The notes under the pieces were generated by a model. The model had not been told where the DNA came from and searched no databases. It was given only the letters and a program-made list of their open reading frames with translations. Made by a program: the position numbers and the translations under genes. Shown here one piece after another: positions 8,975 through 16,788 of a stretch of DNA of 64,000 bases; positions within the stretch are counted from its first letter, which is position 1; each line of letters begins with the position of its first letter. This DNA comes from Parapedobacter deserti (GTDB lineage: Bacteria > Bacteroidota > Bacteroidia > Sphingobacteriales > Sphingobacteriaceae), in contig NZ_JBHRTA010000061.1 of NCBI RefSeq assembly GCF_042646065.1, positions 1 to 64,000 on the forward strand, written 5' to 3'.

Positions 8975-9349
8975 ATGGCACCGGATGCCCATTCGCTTAT
9001 CCTTGCAGGAGAGTGCTGCGCTTTCAAGCGGCATGATTACAAAAAAGCTATACGTTTGTGCGAGCGGGCGTACCTTGCTGCTTGCCGGGAAAACAACAGT
9101 GTGTTGGAGTTCCGTTCATTGCTCCGGCTTATCCAATTCTCATTTGCAATAGGAAAGTACGAGGCAATACTCGTAAATGGCGGCAAAGCGGAGTATCTCG
9201 CCGTTAAAACCAAAAACTATTACGAATTAGGGCATATACTGCGCATGAAAGCGCGGGCGCTTGCTGCCTTCGGGTTTTATCAGGAAAGCGCTACCGAGTT
9301 GGATCGTGCCATGAGAGTTGCCGAACTTGTCGCCGATGAGGAAAAATAA
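8975..9349 (+). CDS. Small TPR-like protein, possibly a gene remnant
   Basis: 124 residues, no signal peptide. Helical repeats with TPR-like spacing are visible (DYKKAIRLCERAYLAACREN; YYELGHILRMKARALAAFGF; YQESATELDRAMRVAEL). This looks like the opening of a longer TPR protein that ends abruptly after about three repeats. The same frame is also open from ATG 8897 for fifteen codons until a TGA at 8942, so a longer gene may have been interrupted there. A possible ribosome site (GAAAAG) lies before ATG 8975. It sits 97 bases after the PorE-like gene and just before a terminator-like hairpin. It could be a real small protein or debris of a TPR regulator; I cannot decide. Confidence 0.4.
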   Translation: MAPDAHSLILAGECCAFKRHDYKKAIRLCERAYLAACRENNSVLEFRSLLRLIQFSFAIGKYEAILVNGGKAEYLAVKTKNYYELGHILRMKARALAAFGFYQESATELDRAMRVAELVADEEK

Positions 9350-9356
9350 CCTCGGC

Positions 9357-9403
9357 AGGCAATCCTACAACGACTTTGCGAGTTGCTGATTGTCTGTTTT
9401 TTT
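9357..9403 (+). terminator. Intrinsic terminator after the T9SS-linked genes
   Basis: AGGCAATC at 9357-9364 pairs with GATTGTCT at 9388-9395 (one G-U pair). A short inner CAAC/GTTG stem lies inside, and seven T residues follow at 9397-9403. It sits eight bases after the stop of the small TPR ORF. The converging sulfatase gene ends at 9408, so the hairpin may act in both directions. Confidence 0.6.
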
Positions 9404-9407
9404 AGTT

Positions 9408-10988
9408 TTATGGTAATTTCGGACGCACAACCTTACCGGTCTGCGCAGAAATGGGAAATTGAGCGTCTTTCTCCTGCAGTTTGCGCGACATTTCGGCCAG
9501 CAGTTCCTGCACTCTATCCGGATGGGCGTTGGCTAGGTTTTGGGCTTCGCCAATGTCGTGCCGTAGGTTATACAATTCGACATGACCAGTACCATAAAAA
9601 TAAATCAGTTTCCAGTCGCCCCGCCGCACAGCAGTGGTTGGCCCGAAGCCTACGTCCTCTATGCGCATAACAGGGAAATATTTCTGAAGGGTGCCCAATC
9701 CTTGCCCCCAATTGCTCGGAAAATGCCAAAGCAATGTACGGGAGCTATCATAGGCCGTGCTGGCTTTGAGCGATGGTACAAAGCTAACCCCGTCAATACG
9801 CTGTTGGGTGGTGTAATCCGTTACACGGGCTATCTCCAGGATAGTTGGAAAGAAATCTTCGGCCTGAATGTATTGCCGGGCAATGGAACCGGGCTGGGTA
9901 ACACCGGGCCAATAAGCGATCATGGGCACACGGATACCCCCCTCATAAACAGCGCCCTTGCCAGATTTAAGCGGATAATTGTGTTTGAACGGCGCGCCGC
10001 CACGAGGCGGATTGAGCGAGAGCCCCCCGTTGTCCGACATAAACAGAATAATGGTGTTGTCGCTGATGTGCCGTACATCCAGGTAGTCCATCACGTCTCC
10101 CAAACTCTTGTCCATTCCCTCCACCAAAGAGGCATATTTGGCCTCTGTAGAGTCAAGCCCGCGGTCAAGGTATTTCTGATAAAACCGATTGTCGGCCATA
10201 ATGGGCGTATGGACAGCATAGTGCGAAAAATATAAAAAAAAGGGCGTGTTTAAATCCAACGCTTTATCCATGGCTTTCTGCGCTTCCAGCGTGAGTGCTT
10301 CAGACAGGAATATATCCTGCCCATGATAGGCTTCCAACCCTCTGACGCCCCGGTCAAAGGTCTTAGGCACGCTGTTGCCGAAGTTGTCAGTGCCCAAATA
10401 ACTGCGCGGACGGCCGGTTGCGTCGCTGGCAACTGATTCTATAAAACCGATGTTCTCCGGATTGCTCGCCGGCACTCCATAAGGCGCGAAGTGGCCCTTG
10501 CCGACAATAGCGGTATAATACCCTGCTTTGCGCAGCAGCGACGGAAGCGGGGTGGCAACGGCTGTATTGGTCTGCCCAGGCTCGGTAGCCAGTCCATTGT
10601 AATTCCAATCGGGCCAGTTGAAGCGGGGGTAAGGCGCATCTGTAGGCTGGTTGGTGCCGCTATTGGTCCAATTCGTAACGCGGTGTCGGGCAGAATTCAT
10701 GCCGGTGACCAGGCTCACGCGTGTGGGCGTACAAACCGACTGCGCATACGCATCGGAAAAACGGACACCTTTAGAAGCAAGTCGCTGCATGTTGGGGGTA
10801 TCGTATACCCGGTTATTAGGGGCCGGCTCATCGCCGAAGGGAACGGAGGTGTCTGTCCAACCCATATCGTCTACCAAAAATAAAATAATATTTGGCCGCT
10901 CAGGACGTTGGTTCTGGGCATGTAGCATACTGCTGATCGTAATACACGTTAAAAGGGCAAATCCGTGAATAAGTGTTTTTTGCATCAT
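9408..10988 (-). CDS. Secreted sulfatase (type I, formylglycine-dependent)
   Basis: 526 residues. The signal peptide ends near MLHAQ. The metal-binding opening PNIILFLVDDMGWTD and the sulfatase signature CTPTRVSLVTG (Cys86) identify a type I sulfatase; the cysteine is converted to formylglycine in active members. Further family marks are the 'GKGHFAPYG' segment and IILFMSDNGGLS. It probably removes sulfate esters from a polysaccharide in the periplasm or at the surface. It lies downstream of the HTCS and has its own promoter with the same operator layout as the SusC promoter of this locus, so it is likely co-regulated. The sulfated substrate and the position attacked are not evident. No formylglycine-generating enzyme is seen in the window. 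Confidence 0.9.
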   Translation of the reverse strand: MMQKTLIHGFALLTCITISSMLHAQNQRPERPNIILFLVDDMGWTDTSVPFGDEPAPNNRVYDTPNMQRLASKGVRFSDAYAQSVCTPTRVSLVTGMNSARHRVTNWTNSGTNQPTDAPYPRFNWPDWNYNGLATEPGQTNTAVATPLPSLLRKAGYYTAIVGKGHFAPYGVPASNPENIGFIESVASDATGRPRSYLGTDNFGNSVPKTFDRGVRGLEAYHGQDIFLSEALTLEAQKAMDKALDLNTPFFLYFSHYAVHTPIMADNRFYQKYLDRGLDSTEAKYASLVEGMDKSLGDVMDYLDVRHISDNTIILFMSDNGGLSLNPPRGGAPFKHNYPLKSGKGAVYEGGIRVPMIAYWPGVTQPGSIARQYIQAEDFFPTILEIARVTDYTTQQRIDGVSFVPSLKASTAYDSSRTLLWHFPSNWGQGLGTLQKYFPVMRIEDVGFGPTTAVRRGDWKLIYFYGTGHVELYNLRHDIGEAQNLANAHPDRVQELLAEMSRKLQEKDAQFPISAQTGKVVRPKLP

Positions 10989-11011
10989 TTAGTTTTCGCT
11001 ATTTCGTACTC

Positions 11012-11069
11012 CAAAACTAACCAGTTGGACCTTTCTATTTGTCTCAAATCAGGAGCAATTTTGTTCCAA
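11012..11069 (-). promoter_or_regulatory. Sulfatase promoter with 22-bp-spaced direct repeat (putative HTCS operator)
   Basis: On the minus strand a TAGTTTTG box (11019-11012) fits the Bacteroidota -7 consensus TAnnTTTG and would start transcription about 18 bases before the sulfatase ATG. Twenty-two bases upstream of it is TTGAGACAAA (core at 11047-11042), and exactly 22 bases further is the related TTGGAACAAA (core at 11069-11064). No good -33 TTG is seen, which suits an activator-dependent promoter. The SusC promoter at 25708-25765 has the same arrangement. Confidence 0.5.
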
Positions 11070-11085
11070 TCACAAAATATTGTAT

Positions 11086-14000
11086 TCACGTTCGTTCTGC
11101 ACGGTTATATTCGGAGGGCAGTACACCAAATTCGGTCTTGAAACATTTAGAAAAATATCGCGGATTGCTAAAACCGGATTTATCGCTGACCTGTTTAAGC
11201 GTATAGCTGCCCGACTGTAGATACATGATAGCTTTTTTTAACCGGTATTTTTTAATAAAGGATGACGGCGGCTCATTGAACATCTCTTCCATTTTACGGT
11301 AAAATGTAGCCCTGCTCATGCAGAGTTCATCCGCAAGAAAGTCGACGTTGAGGTAATCCTTATCGATATGCCGCTCTATCGTATCGACCACTTCTTGGAT
11401 AAACCGCTCGGTTACCGTTTCATGGACGACGGCTTGTGGCTCGGGAACAATGACTGTGCGAAGTTTTACCTGCCGTTCGGCGTTTTTCAATAAGCTTTTT
11501 ACGCGCCAGGTGAGCAGCTCTGAGCGAAAGGGCTTTTCGACAAAATCGTCGACGCCGTGCTCAAAGGCAACCAATTTTTGGGCTTCAGATCCTTTGCCGG
11601 TAAGCAATAAAAACGGGATTTTCTCATAATCGGCATTGCGTTTCACGATGCCGCACAGGGTGAGGCCGTTCATGTCGGGCATATCCAGATCACAGATGAT
11701 AAGGTGGATGGCCTGCTCTTCAATCAGTTGGAGCGCCAAAACACCGCTGCTCGCAGTATACACTGTGAAATCGGCGGACAAGAGCTCCTCGAGGTAGGCC
11801 AGGAGGTCCGGATCGTCATCAACGATCAAGAGTTTGAACTCCTTACCCGGTAGCTGTTTAACAATTCGCTTTTTGTAAGGGACGTCCGGGAAAATCAGCT
11901 CACTGGTTTCCTTAAGGTTCCGCTCTGCAATCACAATGGGTTGGCTTTTCAAGTCTGGCCTGCGTTCCTGCGCTGTGAAAGCAAGCTTATCTATAGGTAA
12001 GTAAAAGGCCACGGTGGTAAACTCATTTTGCCGGCTTTTAATCTCGAAATGGCCACGATGCTTTTTAACTAGGCGTGCCACCAGATCCAGCCCGATTCCC
12101 TTGCCTGATATTTCTTTGCGGAGCTGTTTTTCTTGCGACCTGTAGTATGGCTGAGTAACTTTTAAAATATCGGCTTCCGGTATGCCGATACCCGTGTCAG
12201 ACACCATACAAACAAGGTAGTCACCCCTAACCACCATAGCATCAAACCTTTCGTCATCAGCCCCGTATTGTACGTCCAAGGCAACCTTAACTGTATCGCC
12301 GGGTCTACAGTACTTAATGGCGTTGTTAAGGATGTTGGTAATGATGATTTCTACGATTTCCGCGTCGCACCAACCGGCAACGTGTTGATCGGCCGTCTCA
12401 AACATGATATTGATGTCTTTGACCAATGCCAACGGCCGGGCATCTTCCACGATTTTTGAAACCAGTGCCGAGATATCTTCTTCCTCAACGGTGAGCAGAA
12501 AATCGCCCGACCCGCTTTTGCGGATATCCATAATCTGATCGGAAAGCCGTTCTAGCCGTTGGCCTTGGTCATAAAGTCGAGTAAGCATTTGAAAGTTGAC
12601 TTTTTTGTTCTTCAGCGCGTCTTCCAACGGCCCCAACATAAGGGTAAGCCGATTTTTTATCTCGTGCGATAAGTCGGTATAGTGCACCATTTTCCGGTCG
12701 AATAACTTCACGCTTTCCATTTCGGCTTTCAGCTTGCGGTTGATGGATTTCCAGCGCAGAACAATCTTATAACAAGCCAGAATAAGTCCTCCCAACACCA
12801 GTGCATACAGCACGTGGGCCAGATCAGTCTGCCAGAATGCAGGTTTGATGGTCAACGTAATTGATTTGGGGCTATGCTGCCAGCTGTCGTCAGAATCTGT
12901 AGTCATCACCTGAAACACGTAGTCTCTGGGTGGTAGATTAACATAGCGCACGACGCTGTTTCCACCCTGTTTTACCGTCCATGTAGTATCGTACCCCAGC
13001 AAGCGATACATATAAATGTGCTGTTCGGGTACGGCATAGTCCAGCTTGGCAAATCCAATCTGCAGGCTGTTTTGATGATGTTGTAAGACGATGGCGCCTG
13101 ACTCCTCGACCTTTTGAAGCATTTTGGTGGAGAAGTTGTCTGAGGAGGTTCGCTTTGCTTGCTGCTTGTTGCCGTCGATCAGGTCGATGTTGGTCCAAGC
13201 AAGAGGCACCTCCTGATAGCTTTTGGGCAGCCCCGCAAATTGGTATATGCCGTTGGCGGAGCCAAAGTAAACTGTATTGTTGCTTCCCCTTGCCGTAACG
13301 TTAAACGAAAATTCGGCGTTGAAGATTCCTGACTCTTTGTTATACGCCCGGAAAGACCAGATTCTACCCTCGCTTAGACGGGCTATGCCATTTAGTGTAG
13401 AAAGCCACAATTTGCCATCGGCACTTTCTTGGATGGCACAGACGGTGTTGGAGGGTAATCCGTATCGATGGTCGAACAACTGGAAATCGTCTGTTTCCGG
13501 CCGGTACAATAGCAAGCCCTTGTCCCGCGAGCCGACCCAGAGCCGGCCGCGGCTATCTTCTTTAATGGACAAAATCTGGTCTGGAAAATGATCGTTGCGT
13601 GAAAATTTCTTAATGCTGTGATTGGTCAGGTTAATTCGAAGCAAGCCTTCGCCGCGCGTACCCACCCAAAGATTGTTTTTGGAGTCGATTTCTAGCACAT
13701 AAATGTGTACGTTTGACGAAAATGAACGTATGATCTGCTCATAAACAGGGTCGAGTTTAGCATCGGGCGGGCCGTCGTGCATGCGAATAATCTTTTGCCG
13801 CCAATGTGAAAACCAGTATTCGCCATCTCCGATTTCAACGACATCGTTTACCCCGCGCATGGCAATCTTCCGTCCGGTATCAACGGGTTGGTGCAGGCGG
13901 TGAACATCGGTCTGGTAAACCCGGTTATTGGCAACAACCAGCAAACGCCCGTTTTTTGTCTTACGCAGCAGTTTAACTTCTCGAAACGGAGTTTTTAGCG

Positions 14001-15198
14001 GTGTGATTTGGTGGGAACGCGTGTCCAGCCGCGCAATTCCCGAAGAATTGGCCAACAGCAAGCTGTCTTCGGTAAGCCACAGCATGTCATTTACCGCCTC
14101 CTGTTGGTAAGGGCCATTGTCAAAGCTAGCAAAACGGGTGAGCAGACGCTGCGGCGACAAGGTAAATAACCCGTTGCGGCTGCCAATCCACACAGTCTTG
14201 GTATTATCCACAAATATGCGATGAATCGCATGCTGCTCGAAAAGGGTTTTCCGCTGAATGGAGCCGGAGGCAGGAAAATTTTCTTTCTGCACAAAGAACA
14301 ACCTTTTGGTGGTAGCGAACAGCAGCCCCTCATGGTTGAATGCCTTAATTTCCTGGATGCTTTCAATCTTTCCTGCCGAATCTTTCGGAATGTGCCGCCC
14401 AACCGTTGCAAACCCGCCGGCAACTACTGTACACCGGTAAATGCCGTCGAAAGCCGTGCCTATCCAAGCCGTATCACCTTCTGTATAGAGCGCGGTGACC
14501 GACCCTTTAATTGGCGTGGCATGAAGAGTGCCGTGACCCAGTATCCATAATCCATCGGCCCCGCCGATAAGGTACTGTCCATTTGCCAAAGTGGCAACCG
14601 TTTTGACGCGCAGGTTTGCCTGAGGCCCACGTTTCAAAATAGCTTCTCCTTGATAACTCTGACCATCGGAAGCGAGCTTTAAGTGGTAGACGTTGCGGTG
14701 ATCGGTTATGTAAAGTATAGCGTCGTTTCCGGATTGGATGATTTGGTTAACCACCTGGTCTCGATTGCCAACCAGGGATATCGTGTTAGAATCGACCAGG
14801 AACCGTCCGATTCCACTCTGTGTGCCCACAAGAATGCTCCGATCTGACAGTCCGCAAATGCTAAACAGCTCGTTATTCAGGTATTTGTCTTTGGTGTACC
14901 GCGTAATGTCGTAATGTGCCGTGTTATTGATGTTGTGTTTATACAGGCCGGCGCTTGTTGCAACCCATATGCGTCCATCGCGGTCTTGAAAGATGTCTTT
15001 GATGGCGTAATTAGGCAGCCACTTCTGCTCAGTAAGTGCTCCGTAATGCCGCCAGATGGATTGCTGCCCAGAGGTACGGCCGTGCCAAAAGCACAGTACC
15101 CAGATCCACAGCGTAAATCGCAGAAGCGTATTGGCGAATTGCCGCGTTGTTTGTGTCATTTTTGACATCTTCAAGCTTCTCTTTGTCGGTAGCGTCAT
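11086..15198 (-). CDS. Hybrid two-component system regulator (HTCS) of locus 1
   Basis: 1370 residues. The N-terminal signal/anchor (to TSGQQ) precedes a periplasmic two-component regulator propeller of about 700 residues (repeats such as VWIGSRNGLF, LWVGTRGEGLL, LWVGSRDKGLLL), a Y_Y_Y domain (about 735-800) and a membrane segment (VLYALVLGGLILACYKI). Then come a histidine kinase with LSHEIKNRL (His near 844), ATPase motifs NNAIKY and DTGIGIPEADI, a receiver domain (LLIVDDDPD near 1125; phospho-Asp in ICDLDMPDMNG), and a C-terminal AraC-type DNA-binding domain. HTCS proteins sense an oligosaccharide in the periplasm and activate their locus. It lies between the GH30-like gene, from which a terminator separates it, and the sulfatase. 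Starts at 15168 or 15159 are also possible. Confidence 0.92.
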   Translation of the reverse strand: MTLPTKRSLKMSKMTQTTRQFANTLLRFTLWIWVLCFWHGRTSGQQSIWRHYGALTEQKWLPNYAIKDIFQDRDGRIWVATSAGLYKHNINNTAHYDITRYTKDKYLNNELFSICGLSDRSILVGTQSGIGRFLVDSNTISLVGNRDQVVNQIIQSGNDAILYITDHRNVYHLKLASDGQSYQGEAILKRGPQANLRVKTVATLANGQYLIGGADGLWILGHGTLHATPIKGSVTALYTEGDTAWIGTAFDGIYRCTVVAGGFATVGRHIPKDSAGKIESIQEIKAFNHEGLLFATTKRLFFVQKENFPASGSIQRKTLFEQHAIHRIFVDNTKTVWIGSRNGLFTLSPQRLLTRFASFDNGPYQQEAVNDMLWLTEDSLLLANSSGIARLDTRSHQITPLKTPFREVKLLRKTKNGRLLVVANNRVYQTDVHRLHQPVDTGRKIAMRGVNDVVEIGDGEYWFSHWRQKIIRMHDGPPDAKLDPVYEQIIRSFSSNVHIYVLEIDSKNNLWVGTRGEGLLRINLTNHSIKKFSRNDHFPDQILSIKEDSRGRLWVGSRDKGLLLYRPETDDFQLFDHRYGLPSNTVCAIQESADGKLWLSTLNGIARLSEGRIWSFRAYNKESGIFNAEFSFNVTARGSNNTVYFGSANGIYQFAGLPKSYQEVPLAWTNIDLIDGNKQQAKRTSSDNFSTKMLQKVEESGAIVLQHHQNSLQIGFAKLDYAVPEQHIYMYRLLGYDTTWTVKQGGNSVVRYVNLPPRDYVFQVMTTDSDDSWQHSPKSITLTIKPAFWQTDLAHVLYALVLGGLILACYKIVLRWKSINRKLKAEMESVKLFDRKMVHYTDLSHEIKNRLTLMLGPLEDALKNKKVNFQMLTRLYDQGQRLERLSDQIMDIRKSGSGDFLLTVEEEDISALVSKIVEDARPLALVKDINIMFETADQHVAGWCDAEIVEIIITNILNNAIKYCRPGDTVKVALDVQYGADDERFDAMVVRGDYLVCMVSDTGIGIPEADILKVTQPYYRSQEKQLRKEISGKGIGLDLVARLVKKHRGHFEIKSRQNEFTTVAFYLPIDKLAFTAQERRPDLKSQPIVIAERNLKETSELIFPDVPYKKRIVKQLPGKEFKLLIVDDDPDLLAYLEELLSADFTVYTASSGVLALQLIEEQAIHLIICDLDMPDMNGLTLCGIVKRNADYEKIPFLLLTGKGSEAQKLVAFEHGVDDFVEKPFRSELLTWRVKSLLKNAERQVKLRTVIVPEPQAVVHETVTERFIQEVVDTIERHIDKDYLNVDFLADELCMSRATFYRKMEEMFNEPPSSFIKKYRLKKAIMYLQSGSYTLKQVSDKSGFSNPRYFSKCFKTEFGVLPSEYNRAERT

Positions 15199-15282
15199 AA
15201 ACGCTATTCGGCTATAATTTCTGCTTAAAAATAAGAAGCTTTTCGAAAATAGCCTTGGCGCGACAAGAGGTTTATTCGGAAA

Positions 15283-15324
15283 GCAAGGAGCGGTGCGGCC
15301 ATTGCCAGCTCACCGCTTCCTTGC
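15283..15324 (-). terminator. Terminator hairpin after the SusC-to-GH30 operon
   Basis: GCAAGGAGCGGTG at 15283-15295 and CACCGCTTCCTTGC at 15311-15324 form a 13-bp stem with one bulged base and a 15-base loop. Read on the minus strand it is followed by a weak TTTCC tract. It lies 26 bases after the GH30-like stop and before the HTCS gene, so the HTCS is probably transcribed on its own. Confidence 0.6.
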
Positions 15325-15349
15325 AAACTGATTTTAATCGGGCATTGGA

Positions 15350-16762
15350 CTACTGTAAGTCGATCTTAAAGAAATACAAGGATTCTCCTTCAATATCATA
15401 TGTGAAGTGATGCGTATTTGTGGCAACAAAATCCGTAGCTGCCCCGGCGTTCGGGAGGCTTTCATGCCAGTAGCTGACATTAATGGTTTTACCGGAGATG
15501 TTTCGGCTTCCAAACTCAATGGTCTGGTTAGCCACTGTTGCGGTGTCTTTGTTCAGCACCCAAACCGATAGTATATTGTCTTTCACAAAAGCAGCTGTGG
15601 AAAGCTGTTCCACGGGGCTACTCACCTCAACATAGTTTCCGCCATTAGCGTTGTTGACCACCTGTTTAAAAATCTCGTATTTCCCGGTTCTAATAATGGT
15701 TCCATTATTCCAATGTGACCAGATCATAGCATGCTGTGCACCACCAAGCGGTCCAAAGAACAGCCAAGTATCCACACCGGTAAACCCAGCTTGCATATGC
15801 CGCCAGAATACGTCAGAATTCAAGATTTCATCGCGGAGCACCAAACCTGTCCAGCCATGCATTTCAGTATTCCACGCGTCTTTGCCCCACGAATTTGCGG
15901 CAGTGACAAATGCCGGTAACGACCCTGGTGCTCCAGTATTATGGACAGACGCGACATCAAAGCCGTGTTGTTCCCCGTTTGCGGTGTTGATAGCGGCCAA
16001 CCAATCGATGCCTAATTGTACGCTCCATGTCGATGGTGCAATCACCAATGGCATGTTTACCCCTGCATTCAATTTGGCGGGCAAACTATCCTTAATATGC
16101 TTCGCATATGCCGGGGTAATGATGGTCTGCTCATTCGACAGATCCAGGTAGGCGATGTCAAAACCTTCCGTTTTCATCAGGTTTAAATAGTCAGCATAGT
16201 ACTGCACCAGCTTATCTACGTGAAAATCTCCTTTTGCCCATCGCGGTACCACAACACCATTGATGTTCCTAGTGCCCACGCTGTCCCACTCCTGTATCCA
16301 TGCCGGATAGGGCGACCAGGGCACGTTGTCTACATGGCCCCAGGTGGTTTCTTTCTCTGCGGCAGTATATGCTTCAAATAAGGGGCGGGGGCTCGCAAAA
16401 AAGTCAATCTGCGGATTCGCTGTTTTCAATGCATTCATCAGCTCGAGTATCTGATTGTATGCCGCCGGATTGATTGTGCCCTCTTCACGCTCATAGGCGC
16501 AGTTGATGGCCACCCTTACGTAGTCTGCCTCAAGTTCTCCCACAGCCAACTGGGCCAGTTGAGATTTTATGTTGCTCCGCCAATGCCATAAACGCTCGGC
16601 GTCTATGCCCAGTTGAATGGGCTGCTTTAGTGTAGTGGTCACTGAAATTGCCGTGGGGTCGATTGTTCCGGTGAGCGGATGGAGCGACTCCATGATCCGC
16701 TGCTCGCAAGCTGAATGGACAATGGCAATGCCCACACAGACTGAAAAAAGTGAAGTTTTCAT
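15350..16762 (-). CDS. Clan GH-A (GH30-like) secreted glycoside hydrolase
   Basis: 470 residues. The N-terminus is a lipoprotein-like signal (FSVCVGIAIVHSAC, non-ideal lipobox). The core looks like a TIM barrel plus a C-terminal beta-sandwich (about 385-470), as in GH30. Candidate catalytic residues are Glu211 in DLSNEQT (acid/base) and Glu300 in NTEMHGW (nucleophile). Other segments are GIDAERLWHWRS, ADYVRVAINCAYEREEG and FFASPRPLFEAY. GH30 members hydrolyse beta-linked glucans, xylans or galactans; this subgroup is not one I can pin down. It is the last gene of the SusC-SusD-oxidoreductase-GH2-GH30 run, 26 bases after GH2. The exact family and substrate are uncertain. Confidence 0.65.
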   Translation of the reverse strand: MKTSLFSVCVGIAIVHSACEQRIMESLHPLTGTIDPTAISVTTTLKQPIQLGIDAERLWHWRSNIKSQLAQLAVGELEADYVRVAINCAYEREEGTINPAAYNQILELMNALKTANPQIDFFASPRPLFEAYTAAEKETTWGHVDNVPWSPYPAWIQEWDSVGTRNINGVVVPRWAKGDFHVDKLVQYYADYLNLMKTEGFDIAYLDLSNEQTIITPAYAKHIKDSLPAKLNAGVNMPLVIAPSTWSVQLGIDWLAAINTANGEQHGFDVASVHNTGAPGSLPAFVTAANSWGKDAWNTEMHGWTGLVLRDEILNSDVFWRHMQAGFTGVDTWLFFGPLGGAQHAMIWSHWNNGTIIRTGKYEIFKQVVNNANGGNYVEVSSPVEQLSTAAFVKDNILSVWVLNKDTATVANQTIEFGSRNISGKTINVSYWHESLPNAGAATDFVATNTHHFTYDIEGESLYFFKIDLQ

Positions 16763-16788
16763 AATTTAATAATTATTGGGTAAACGAA

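Noticed and set aside
9582..10235. Plus-strand open frame of 217 codons inside the sulfatase
   Set aside because: Antisense shadow of a well-supported sulfatase; no promoter or motif.
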